NCBI GenBank assembly: GCA_015488215.1
Contig: WFOE01000252.1
Location: 1-32,530, forward strand
Length of the DNA: 32,530 nucleotides
From: Planctomycetales bacterium
GTDB taxonomy: Bacteria; Planctomycetota; Planctomycetia; Pirellulales; S012-138
Direction of reading: 5' to 3'
A model generated the notes under the pieces. The model saw only the letters and a list, made by a program, of their open reading frames with translations. It did no database searches and was not told where the DNA came from. Shown here piece after piece: positions 25,264 to 32,530 of the stretch (the first letter of the stretch is position 1; each line of letters opens with the position of its first letter). The position numbers were made by a program, and so were the translations under genes.

Positions 25264-26747
25264 GCACCTGGCCTGTGGTGCCCGCAGAGCCGATTCCGCT
25301 GCAACCGACGCTGGCCCCGCGCAGCCTGGGCCGCCTGGGCCTGGCCGCGGCCGCGTTGCTGGCGTTGTTGCTCGGGGGGCCAAGCGCCTGGGCGCTGGGC
25401 TGGATTGGTTCCTGGCCGGGACCGCTGGCCGCCATCGCCTGGTCCACCGTGGGGCTGGCGCTGCTTTGCAACACGGCCTGTGCGCTGCTGGGCACGTTTC
25501 TCGTGCTGCGGCGGATGAGCCTGCTTAGCGACGCGATCAGTCATGCCGTGCTGCCCGGGCTGGTGGTGGCGTTTTTGATCACGGGCCGCCTGGACCCTTG
25601 GGCCATGCTGGCCGGGGCGGTCGTCGTGGGCATGCTCACGGCCACCGGGGTGCAAGCCGTGCGGCAACTGGCCCAACTGGCCGACGATGCCAGCATGGGC
25701 GTGGTGTATCCGGTGCTGTTTGCCCTGGGGGTGGTGCTGCTTTCCCGATACGCCCATCACGTCGACCTGGATACCGACTGCGTGTTGTTCGGCCTGCTGG
25801 AGCTGGCGGCGCTGGATACGATCCGCCTGGGCACCTGGGAGCTTCCCCGCAGCCTGCTTACGCTGGCTCCGGCGCTGCTGGGCGTGCTGGGATTTCTGCT
25901 GCTGGCCTGGAAAGAGCTGCTGGCCGCTTCGTTCGATCCGGCCATGGCCGCCGCGGCGGGACTTCGCCCCCGGTTGATGCACTACCTGCTCATGGCCCTG
26001 GTGGCCACGGTAGCCGTGGCCAGTTTCGAGGCCGTCGGCTCCATTCTGGTGGTGGCCATGATGATTGTGCCCGGGGTGTGCGGGCGGCTGCTCAGTGATC
26101 GGGTGACCGGCACGCTCTTTTGGGCCGTGCTGGTGGCCTGGGTGGCGGCCCTGTGGGGATACGCTCTGGCCGCGTGGTTCAACACCACGGTGGCTGGTTC
26201 CATGGCCGTGGCCGCCGGCGTGGTGCTGGTGCTGGTGGTGCTGCTCAGCCCCCGGCACGGCGTGCTGGTGGATGCGGCCCACCGGCTGGGCACGCGATTG
26301 ACCATCGCCGGCGAAGACCTGCTCAAGTGGCTGTTGAAGCAGGAACCGGGCTACGAGCGGCTCGACTCCGCCCCGCAAGGTTCCGTCCCGCCGGCCGAGG
26401 CGGCTTGCGTGCCTCGAAAACACTGCCTGGAACACCTGGGTGGCCGCTGGCAGGCCCGGCTCGTGTTGTGGCTGCTTGGCCGCCGCGGATGGATCGAGCA
26501 GGCCTGGGACCGCGTGTGTCTCACTCCCGCCGGCCGGCGGCGAGCCTGGCACCTGGTTCGCGCCCACCGGCTCTGGGAAACCTTTCTGGAAGAACACCTG
26601 CAACTGGCCCCGGACCACGTGCACGAACCGGCCGAACAACTCGAACACTTCCTCGGCCCCGGCCTGCAACAGGAACTGGAACAACAGCTCCAGCGGGCCT
26701 ACGATCCCCACGGCCGCAAAATCCCCAAGCAAGCCGAAGAACACTAG
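25260..26747 (+). CDS. Metal ABC transporter permease 2 fused to an MntR/DtxR-like metalloregulator domain
   Basis: This 495-residue protein has an ABC-3 permease part (to about residue 330: LLSDAISHAVLPGLVVAF and FEAVGSILVVAMMIVPG). A 165-residue tail matches MntR/DtxR proteins, the manganese- or iron-dependent repressors. GEDLLKWLLKQ (351-361) resembles the first MntR helix and keeps its Asp (Asp353), while the Glu ligand is Lys. VCLTPAGRRRAWHLVRAH leads to His436, and EQLEH gives Glu459, Glu462 and His463, the pattern of MntR His77, Glu99, Glu102 and His103 with nearly the same spacing (23 against 22). The ending DPHGRKIPK is a DtxR-family hallmark. The tail could sense cytosolic metal or tether regulation to the importer. 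The start is an ATG overlapping the previous stop. Confidence 0.88.
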   Translation: MSTWPVVPAEPIPLQPTLAPRSLGRLGLAAAALLALLLGGPSAWALGWIGSWPGPLAAIAWSTVGLALLCNTACALLGTFLVLRRMSLLSDAISHAVLPGLVVAFLITGRLDPWAMLAGAVVVGMLTATGVQAVRQLAQLADDASMGVVYPVLFALGVVLLSRYAHHVDLDTDCVLFGLLELAALDTIRLGTWELPRSLLTLAPALLGVLGFLLLAWKELLAASFDPAMAAAAGLRPRLMHYLLMALVATVAVASFEAVGSILVVAMMIVPGVCGRLLSDRVTGTLFWAVLVAWVAALWGYALAAWFNTTVAGSMAVAAGVVLVLVVLLSPRHGVLVDAAHRLGTRLTIAGEDLLKWLLKQEPGYERLDSAPQGSVPPAEAACVPRKHCLEHLGGRWQARLVLWLLGRRGWIEQAWDRVCLTPAGRRRAWHLVRAHRLWETFLEEHLQLAPDHVHEPAEQLEHFLGPGLQQELEQQLQRAYDPHGRKIPKQAEEH

Positions 26748-26788
26748 CCGCCTCTCTTGCACCGTGGGGGTCTAAGTCAGCGACTGGC

Positions 26789-27802
26789 TTACGTGCCCGA
26801 CGTGCCGGGGCCTTTGTAGAGCCGCTGCCCCAGCACGTTCTTCTTGCCCGTGACTACGCTGTCGGAAGTGTCTTGTTCCAGGATGTCGTAATAGGTGGCC
26901 ACGCGGGCGTCGATTTCGTCGGCGTGGTGCACCAGCAGCGCTTCGAGCGTCATTGGCGGCTTGGGCGAACCCCATTCCGGCAACCGCTGGTGCGAAATGA
27001 TGATGTGTTCCAGTTGCAACAACAGCTCGGCATCCAGCGGCACCTGGGCGGCCGCTTCGCGCACCATGTCGCGGCCCTGGAGCACGTGCCCAATCAGATG
27101 GCCCGCCGGCGTGTATTCGGCTCCGGCTGGGTTGGCTTGCAGTTCGCGCAGTTTGCCGATGTCGTGCAGCACCGCTCCGGCCAGCACCAGGTCGCGGTTG
27201 ATCCCCGGCTGCCGTCCGGCGTAGGCCCGGGCGTATTTGTCGGCCAGAAAAAGCGCGTTGTAAGCCACCGAAAGCACATGCTCCAGCCATCCGCCCAGGT
27301 AGGCATGATGGATACGGGAAGCCGCCGGCCAGAAGATGAGCTGCTCCCGATGCCGCTCCAGCAGCCAGAGCACCAGTTGTTTCAACTGCGGGTGGCTCAT
27401 CTGTTGCTGGACCAGCGAAACCAGCTCTTGGTACATCTCCTGGCCGCTACGCGAGGCCACTTTGACCAGCCGCGCCGGGTTGAACCCGGCCTGCTCATCC
27501 TCGGGCACCACGGGGCGAATGTTGTGCAGGTCCAATTGCGGGCCGAACTCCGTTTCCCGATAGGTGGCCAGCAGCTTGTAGAATTGGCCCGGCTGCCACT
27601 GGTCGCGGCAAGGGGCGTACCACGGGGAATCGTTCCACACGGGAAAGCTCACCTCCCGGTGGCGATCCCGAAAACTGACCCGATAGTACGGCCGCCCGTC
27701 CCGAGTGGTCATGGCTTCCTTGCCGCTTAGCAGGGCGTAAAAGACGCCCTGCTGGCCGGGCTGAAGCTGGTTCAGTTCACAAGTGGCCGGTTGCGCGGTC
27801 AT
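26789..27802 (-). CDS. yhaM: 3'-5' exoribonuclease YhaM-type, OB fold plus HD domain
   Basis: The 337-residue protein matches the YhaM family of 3'-5' exonucleases. Residues about 10-95 look like an OB-fold nucleic-acid binding domain (YYRVSFRDRHREVSFPVW). The HD domain follows, with His155/156 and His166 (HHAYLGGWLEH), His203-Asp204 (VLHDIGK), His225/229, His256, His261 and Asp285, the metal-binding set of HD phosphohydrolases. The ATG at 27802 is preferred because similarity begins soon after; the frame extends back to 27856, and no strong Shine-Dalgarno is visible. It converges with the importer operon 41 bases away and is separated from the upstream TlpA-like gene by a terminator at 27921-27955. 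A related HD nucleotidase role cannot be fully excluded. Confidence 0.82.
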   Translation of the reverse strand: MTAQPATCELNQLQPGQQGVFYALLSGKEAMTTRDGRPYYRVSFRDRHREVSFPVWNDSPWYAPCRDQWQPGQFYKLLATYRETEFGPQLDLHNIRPVVPEDEQAGFNPARLVKVASRSGQEMYQELVSLVQQQMSHPQLKQLVLWLLERHREQLIFWPAASRIHHAYLGGWLEHVLSVAYNALFLADKYARAYAGRQPGINRDLVLAGAVLHDIGKLRELQANPAGAEYTPAGHLIGHVLQGRDMVREAAAQVPLDAELLLQLEHIIISHQRLPEWGSPKPPMTLEALLVHHADEIDARVATYYDILEQDTSDSVVTGKKNVLGQRLYKGPGTSGT

Positions 27803-27920
27803 GACAGAAACTCGGCAAATGGCAGAGTGCGAAACTCCCCGGCGTGCTTGCCCCAAGACGCCCGCTGCGGCGAAGGCTCACCTGCCGCCAGGCACACATC
27901 GCCCCTGGAGTTCATTCTAG

Positions 27921-27955
27921 AAAAAAGCCACCGCGGGACCAAACCGGCGCGGCGG
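27921..27955 (-). terminator. Rho-independent terminator, minus strand
   Basis: Read on the minus strand, CCGCCGCG (27955-27948) pairs with CGCGGTGG (27935-27928) with one G-T pair, followed by C and six T residues (27926-27921). It lies 130 bases after the TlpA-like gene at 28087 and before the yhaM gene on the same strand. Confidence 0.75.
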
Positions 27956-28086
27956 TGCTTGCTTGGCCATCAGTTTGGTTTGCTGCGGGAGCTGGTCGCC
28001 GGGAACGCCCCGTCCGGGACGCTTTCCCGACCACAGCGGCCACAAGGCCCGGGCACAGATGTCAGGCCACCGGCTTGCGGCGAGTG

Positions 28087-29226
28087 TCAGGGTTTTTCCG
28101 GAAACTGTTTTTCCAGCAGTTTCCACAGCATGGGGCCGCGAGCGGCCGTATGGACGACTTTGCCCTGCCGGTCCACCAGAATGGGAGCGGGAATGGCCCG
28201 GATGCCGTACTTGCGGGCCATGGGATGCATGCCTGCGGCTTCCTCGTCGAACAAAGTAGCCCAGGGGATGTTGTGCTTTTCCAGAAACTCTTCCAGCGCC
28301 TCGCGGTCCTGGTCCAGGCTGATTCCCACCACTTCGAAGCCGCGGTCGTGGTACTTTTCGTAGGCTTTGAGCACGTTGGGGATTTCCCGCACGCAGGGAC
28401 CGCACCACGTGGCCCAAAAGTCCACCAGCACCACTTTGCCGCGGTACTGTTTCCAGTCGAAGGGTCGGCCATCCACCGTGGTCCCTTCCAGCTCCAGCGG
28501 TTTGCCGACCAGATGGGCCAGCGGGGAGTCGGACTGTTTGAGAATCTTGCGTTTGGCATACCGGGCCAGTTTCTTGTCCTTGCTTTGGGCAAAGAGTTTG
28601 CCGAACGTTTCGTAGAGCTCTTCGGCCGCGTCGCGGTCGCCCAGAGAATTGATCAAACCCACGATCTCCGAAGCCAGATAGAGATGCCGTCCGGTCAGTT
28701 CCGTTTCCTGGCAGTATTTGCGCAGATGCTCGAACAGCCGGGCGATTTCAGCGTCGTCGAGCCGTCCGGCCCGGGCGGCATGCACCTGTTGCTCCAACAG
28801 ATGCAGGCGGGCACGTTGGGCCACCGCGGGCACGGAGGACTTGCGCAGTCGGGCGGCCCAGGTGTAAAGCTGCTGCTGGGCCTCGGCGTTGCCAGCGACG
28901 GCCTGATCGTGCAACACGTCCATCAGGGCAATCGCGGCGGTTTTTTCCTGGCTGGGATTCGGTTTGTTTTCCAGCACCCGAGTGCAAGCGTCGAGCACCG
29001 CGGCCGCGAAGCCGGGCCGGTTGCGGATGCTTTTGGGCTTGCGTTGCATCCGCTCCAGATAGCGCACCAGTTGGTCGTTATCCAGACCGGGCGGAGCCAG
29101 GTAGGGGTTGACCCGCTCGGGCTGCTGGGCCGGGGCCCCCTGGGGCGAAACCGTCCCCAAGAAACCCAGCGCCAGACCTGCTAGGCCCAACAGCAACGCG
29201 ACCTGAAAAAGCACTCGGGAGCGCAT
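28087..29226 (-). CDS. Exported TlpA-like thioredoxin with long helical N-terminal region
   Basis: The 379-residue protein has a signal peptide or anchor (RVLFQVALLLGLAGLALGFLG), a helical region of about 180 residues (about 50-235) that resembles TPR-like bundles, and a C-terminal thioredoxin domain of the TlpA/ResA/AhpC-like type. The active site is WCGPC at 274-278, and IPAPILVDRQGKV carries the cis-Pro region. TlpA-like proteins act outside the cytoplasm, usually reducing disulfides of partner proteins or cytochromes. The ATG at 29226 is fixed by AAGGAGG seven bases upstream; the frame runs back to 29313. It follows a second, related gene on the same strand but a terminator separates them. 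Partners cannot be told from sequence. Confidence 0.87.
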   Translation of the reverse strand: MRSRVLFQVALLLGLAGLALGFLGTVSPQGAPAQQPERVNPYLAPPGLDNDQLVRYLERMQRKPKSIRNRPGFAAAVLDACTRVLENKPNPSQEKTAAIALMDVLHDQAVAGNAEAQQQLYTWAARLRKSSVPAVAQRARLHLLEQQVHAARAGRLDDAEIARLFEHLRKYCQETELTGRHLYLASEIVGLINSLGDRDAAEELYETFGKLFAQSKDKKLARYAKRKILKQSDSPLAHLVGKPLELEGTTVDGRPFDWKQYRGKVVLVDFWATWCGPCVREIPNVLKAYEKYHDRGFEVVGISLDQDREALEEFLEKHNIPWATLFDEEAAGMHPMARKYGIRAIPAPILVDRQGKVVHTAARGPMLWKLLEKQFPEKP

Positions 29227-29321
29227 TGTCGTTCCTCCTTGGCATGGGAACGAATGGCTGGCAACCAGGCGGCGGTTTTCTGCAATCGAAGTTATCCGAT
29301 TCGGCCGGCGCAAGCCAAGCG

Positions 29322-29353
29322 AAAACCGGCGGCCGGAACTGTCCGACCGCCGG
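29322..29353 (-). terminator. Terminator of the upstream TlpA-like gene, minus strand
   Basis: On the minus strand CCGGCGG (29353-29347) pairs with CCGCCGG (29332-29326) around a 14-base loop and runs into TTTTC (29325-29321). It lies 22 bases after the stop of the gene at 29376-30317 and just before the next gene. Confidence 0.65.
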
Positions 29354-29375
29354 CAAACCTACGACGGCAAAAGCG

Positions 29376-30317
29376 CTACTCGTCTTTATTCTCGTCCTGG
29401 GAAGGCGAATCTTCGGTCTGTTCGGGAGACCCAAGCAGTTCTTCCAGTTTCTTGGCCAGGCGCTGGCCACGAACGGCCAGGGCCAGTACCTTGCCATCCT
29501 TGCCGATGAGGATCGTGTGCGGAATGCCGGTGACGCCCAACTGTTCGGCCAACGGATGGTTCCAGCCGCGGTTGTCTTCGGCGTGGTTGAACAGGTTCGG
29601 CCAGGGGATTTCGTTTTCTTCGATGAACTTTTCCAGGGCCTCCTTGTCGGTATCGAGGCTCACGCCCACCACCTCGAATCCCTTGTTGTGGTATTGCTTG
29701 TAGAGCTTGAGCACATTGGGCAGCTCGCGGCGGCAGGGACCGCACCAGGTGGCCCAGAAGTCCACCAGTACCACCTTGTTCTTGTACTGGTTCCAGTCCA
29801 GCTTGGTGCCATCGACCAGGGTGCCTTCCAGCACCAGCGGTTTGCCCAGGATGCCCAGCCGTTTCTTGGCCGCTTCGTGCATGTTTTTGGCCAGGGTGGC
29901 CAGGCGTTTGTCCGGGTGGTTGGCAAAGGTGGCTTCCAGCTTTTTGTACACCTCAAGCGCCCGGACGTGATCGCCGCGGATTTCGGAGATTTGGGCCACC
30001 AGCATCCCCACCCGCAACTCCCGCAGGCTCAGGTTCGGCTGCTTGAACAGTTCGTCCAGAGCGTCGTTCATGGCCTGGGCCGCCTTGGCATCGCCCTGGA
30101 AAGCCTTTTGCAAGTTCTGGAACACCTTGCGGGCAAGCGCGGCTTTCTTCAGCGCTGCGGCCTTTTGGGCGTCTTCCTTTTCCTCTTTGTCCTTTTCTTT
30201 GGCCTGAGCCGGAGAAGGCTGCTTCGGTTCTTCCTGCTGGGCTGGGAGCGTACCGGGCAGCAGCATGCAGCAGGCCAGCAACAAGGCCAACAATCGCAAT
30301 GGTACAGGCAGATTCAT
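29376..30317 (-). CDS. Exported TlpA-like thioredoxin, second copy
   Basis: The 313-residue protein has a signal peptide (LALLLACCMLLPGTLPA), a charged Lys/Glu-rich stretch (about 28-65), a helical segment, and a C-terminal TlpA-like thioredoxin domain with WCGPC at 191-195 and GIPHTILIGKDGKV with the cis-Pro. It shares with its neighbour the order KPLxLEGTxVDG, FWATWCGPC and FEVVGxSLDxDxEALExFxE, so the two are tandem paralogues, but its helical part is shorter. The C-terminus is strongly acidic. The ATG at 30317 follows AGGAGA by 6-7 bases; the frame is open back to 30632 without similarity. The 316 bases upstream (30318-30633) hold no gene, only a hairpin GGGAAAC/GTTTCCC (30476-30503). Confidence 0.87.
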   Translation of the reverse strand: MNLPVPLRLLALLLACCMLLPGTLPAQQEEPKQPSPAQAKEKDKEEKEDAQKAAALKKAALARKVFQNLQKAFQGDAKAAQAMNDALDELFKQPNLSLRELRVGMLVAQISEIRGDHVRALEVYKKLEATFANHPDKRLATLAKNMHEAAKKRLGILGKPLVLEGTLVDGTKLDWNQYKNKVVLVDFWATWCGPCRRELPNVLKLYKQYHNKGFEVVGVSLDTDKEALEKFIEENEIPWPNLFNHAEDNRGWNHPLAEQLGVTGIPHTILIGKDGKVLALAVRGQRLAKKLEELLGSPEQTEDSPSQDENKDE

Positions 30318-30633
30318 GGCTTTCTCCTGAAGGTGAAGGGGCGAGGACCCGTCCCGCCCCGGGAACGCCACCGTTCCGTAGCCGGGCCAGGCTGCCCGAA
30401 GTACAAAACCACATTTCACAAACTGCGGCCCCAAACCGTCGAGAGACTGTTCGACAATTCGCCTACCTCGCCACAGGGAAACGGAAACGCTTGCCGGTTT
30501 CCCTCGGGTCCAGGGCTCGTTTTTCGACAGCTCTCGAAACAGTTCCATCGTAGTACAACGCCGCCGGGCAGGCCAGCGATTCTGAGGTTTGCCCTTCGTG
30601 ATACGTTTTTCCGGCCGCGGTGGTTCGGTCAAG

Positions 30634-31428
30634 TTAAGCCTTCGCGGGCAGACCCAGCAGTTGCCGCACGGCCTGGGCCGGGTCGTCTTGGCGCATCAGA
30701 TGCTCGCCCACCAGCACGGCCCGGGCGCCCGCAGCCCGCAGCCGCCGAACGTCTTCCGCCGTGCGAATCCCGCTTTCGCTCACCACCACGCGGTCTTGCG
30801 GAATCTGGGGCAGCAGTTCTAGCGTGTGCTCCAGCCGGGTCTGAAACGTGTGCAGGTTGCGATTGTTGATGCCGATGAGCCGCACGCCCAGCTCGACGAC
30901 CCGCTGCAGGTTCTCCGGCTGGTAGATTTCCACCAGGGGGGTCATGCCCAACTGGCAGGCCAGCTCGTAAAGCCGCCGGAGCTGGTCCTGCTCCAGACAC
31001 TCGGCGATGAGCAGCACCGCGTCGGCTCCCGCAGCTCGGGCCTGGTAGATCTGGTACGGGTCGATGAGAAAATCCTTGCGCAGTACCGGCAGCTCGACCC
31101 GGCTGCGGATTGCCTTCAGGTAGTCCAGCGAACCTTGGAAGAACTCCGCGTCGGTCAGTACGCTCAGGCAGTCGGCTCCTCCCTGCCGGTAGGCCAGGGC
31201 GATCTGCACAGGATCGAAGTCGGGGCGGATCAGCCCGGCCGAAGGGCTGGCCCGTTTCACCTCCGCAATCAGGCCCACGCGGTCCGGATGCAGCAGCGGT
31301 TCCACAAAGGGCCGGGGCGGCGGGGCGTCGGCCAGTTGCGCCTCGAGCTCCCGCTGCGGCACGGCTGCCTTGGCCGATTCCACCTCGCGGCGTTTGACTT
31401 CCAGAATGCGTTCTAAAACCGTGCTCAT
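30634..31428 (-). CDS. trpC: Indole-3-glycerol phosphate synthase
   Basis: The 264-residue TIM-barrel enzyme makes indole-3-glycerol phosphate in tryptophan synthesis. The family motifs are complete: LIAEVKRASPSAG (Glu56, Lys58), VLRKDF (Lys118), PLVEIYQ (Glu167), GINNRNL (Asn189) and VSESGI (Glu218, Ser219). The length is normal for a stand-alone, unfused TrpC. The ATG at 31428 is chosen because MSTVLERIL is the usual start; eight more codons are open upstream. No other trp genes are in the window, so the pathway is dispersed, which is common outside the classical operon groups. The next gene upstream on the same strand ends 67 bases away, so cotranscription is possible. Confidence 0.93.
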   Translation of the reverse strand: MSTVLERILEVKRREVESAKAAVPQRELEAQLADAPPPRPFVEPLLHPDRVGLIAEVKRASPSAGLIRPDFDPVQIALAYRQGGADCLSVLTDAEFFQGSLDYLKAIRSRVELPVLRKDFLIDPYQIYQARAAGADAVLLIAECLEQDQLRRLYELACQLGMTPLVEIYQPENLQRVVELGVRLIGINNRNLHTFQTRLEHTLELLPQIPQDRVVVSESGIRTAEDVRRLRAAGARAVLVGEHLMRQDDPAQAVRQLLGLPAKA

Positions 31429-31463
31429 CGGGTGGCAGGAGACTTGGGGCAAAGAGCGAAGGA

Positions 31464-31487
31464 CCGCCCGACCTCCGGGCCGGGCGG
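31464..31487 (-). other. GC hairpin between the DUF3592 gene and trpC
   Basis: CCGCCCG (31464-31470) pairs with CGGGCGG (31481-31487) around a 10-base loop. There is no T tract on the minus strand, so it may attenuate or separate the two cistrons rather than end transcription fully. Confidence 0.35.
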
Positions 31488-31495
31488 GCGTCTTA

Positions 31496-32269
31496 TCAAC
31501 GGCCGGGCCGCATCTTGCTCAACGCTTCTCCCATACGGTACCAGATGGAGTCGGGGCGAAAATAGGCCAGCAGTCCCGTGGCCGCCCCCAACACCACCAG
31601 CACCACGGGGACCAGAGCCACGGTTGCGGGACTAAACGGCGGGTCGGGCTGGGCACTCAGTGGTATGAACACGAACGCCAACAAAAACGCCGGCCCGCCG
31701 CAAAGAACCAGCCCAGCCAGCAGACTGGGCCAGGCTCGCGGCCACTTGCGCAGCAACAGGTAGCCCCAGACAGCCAGCATGATGCAGTTGAACGGCAACA
31801 AGAAGAGCAACAGCACGAAATTGTCGGGGCGAAGCTTGTTGTCCAGCACAGCTTGCTGCGGGTTTTGAGGGTCGTAGTACACGGTGACCCGGTCGCCCGG
31901 CTTCAGGCGGTCGAGCAACTGCTCGTGGGAACCCGTGCTGAACGCAAACGCCGGACGCACCTGGGAGCCTTCGTAGCTTTTGCCCTGCACCTGGTAGCGA
32001 TACAGCACCTGCTCGCCCGGCTTGAGCTGCGAAGGAGGAGAGGGGGAGTTGCTCTTGCGCCGCTTCCTGCGCAGGGCCAGCTCGTGCTTTCTGGTGGTTT
32101 CCACGCGGCCTTCGGTGGCAGCGTAGTGCTGCACCCGGGAAAGTTCGACCAGGCTGTGAACGGCAATCCCGTCGAAAGCGAGCGTGGCCAGGGTCCACAC
32201 CGCCCCCCAGAAAAGCAACACGACCATGCGCACGGCCTGGACCGCCCCTCGTACTCCGATTCCGCTCAT
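31496..32269 (-). CDS. DUF3592 domain membrane protein
   Basis: The 257-residue protein has an N-terminal membrane span (about 15-40) and a soluble beta-rich domain of DUF3592 type: TEGRVETTRKHEL, then VLYRYQVQGKSYEGSQV, then LKPGDRVTVYYDPQNPQQAVL. Two or three further membrane spans follow (about 150-235). The Lys/Arg/Ser/Pro-rich insertion in the middle (about 63-80) is longer than usual. The ATG at 32269 has AGAGG upstream on the minus strand. The function of DUF3592 is unknown; it is common in membrane proteins of many bacteria. It lies upstream of trpC, with no functional link visible. Confidence 0.75.
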   Translation of the reverse strand: MSGIGVRGAVQAVRMVVLLFWGAVWTLATLAFDGIAVHSLVELSRVQHYAATEGRVETTRKHELALRRKRRKSNSPSPPSQLKPGEQVLYRYQVQGKSYEGSQVRPAFAFSTGSHEQLLDRLKPGDRVTVYYDPQNPQQAVLDNKLRPDNFVLLLFLLPFNCIMLAVWGYLLLRKWPRAWPSLLAGLVLCGGPAFLLAFVFIPLSAQPDPPFSPATVALVPVVLVVLGAATGLLAYFRPDSIWYRMGEALSKMRPGR

Positions 32270-32492
32270 CCCGGGACCTCTTTTTTGTGTGGCAAGCCTG
32301 TTGCGTGGTGAGCCTTGGGGACGGTTGTTCCCGTGGGGCTCCTACCGAAAGTGTACGACACGCCGGGGGCCAAGGGGTACTTCGCCGAACGAGGGAGATT
32401 CTTCGGGAAAAAGCTTGGCAAAGTGTCACAAAATCCGCCGGGGCGGCTCCGACCTCTTTTCTCCAACGGCTAAAGCTGGCGGCTCGCCGAGT

Positions 32493-32516
32493 GCAAGAAC
32501 TAGCGTTTGTTCTTGC
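32493..32516. repeat. Inverted repeat near right edge
   Basis: GCAAGAAC (32493-32500) and GTTCTTGC (32509-32516) form a perfect 8-bp inverted repeat with an 8-base loop. The 261 bases from 32270 to the window end show no coding frame that I can support. It may be a terminator for a gene beyond the edge or an operator. Confidence 0.4.
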
Positions 32517-32530
32517 GTCGGAGCGGAAGC

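Overview
The window looks like the chromosome of a GC-rich planctomycete, probably Pirellulales or a relative such as Thermoguttaceae. This is inferred from protein style: a levanase-like GH32 enzyme with a LamG-type N-terminus, exported TlpA-like proteins with long helical N-termini, very large exported beta-rich proteins with membrane-anchored C-termini, and a DUF3592 protein. No rRNA or intact marker gene is present, so the assignment is not proven.

Layout. (1) 1-1330: the end of an integrated element. A tyrosine recombinase on the minus strand lies about 95 bp from a 3' tRNA(CAT) fragment that is probably an attachment-site remnant; three iterated half-sites and a possible zinc-ribbon ORF run toward the left edge. 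(2) 1654-7354, plus strand: an exported GH32-like protein, a secreted N-terminal-cysteine amide hydrolase, and a DNA methyltransferase with a C-terminal GIY-YIG-like domain, separated by terminator and hairpin structures. (3) 7632-17855, plus strand: two adjacent genes for exported, membrane-anchored proteins of 1122 and 2281 residues. Together they look like three modules of about 1,100 residues each; the second gene appears to be two modules joined in frame. (4) 18074-20443, plus strand: rimI, then a ribosome hibernation factor, a PTS IIA protein and an HPr-like protein. This resembles a stationary-phase/nitrogen-PTS cluster. (5) 20727-21989, minus strand: a membrane-anchored HEAT-like protein of unknown role, next to an intergenic region full of hairpins. 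(6) 22221-26747, plus strand: a tightly packed manganese/zinc/iron ABC importer made of a Tat-exported binding protein, an ATPase and two permeases. Both permeases carry extra winged-helix tails. The tail of the second is a nearly complete MntR/DtxR-like metalloregulator with recognisable metal ligands, and a palindrome sits over the predicted transcription start of the operon. (7) 26789-32269, minus strand: a YhaM-type exonuclease, two TlpA-like thioredoxins, trpC and a DUF3592 membrane protein.

Main leads for something new: the metal importer whose permeases are fused to metalloregulator domains, the methyltransferase/GIY-YIG fusion, and the repeated giant exported modules. The importer reads as a possible self-contained sensing and uptake unit: the binding protein captures the metal outside, the permeases move it inward, and regulator-like domains on their cytoplasmic tails could sense the imported metal or bind the operon's own operator. 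All functions are inferred from motifs read by eye. No database search was possible.
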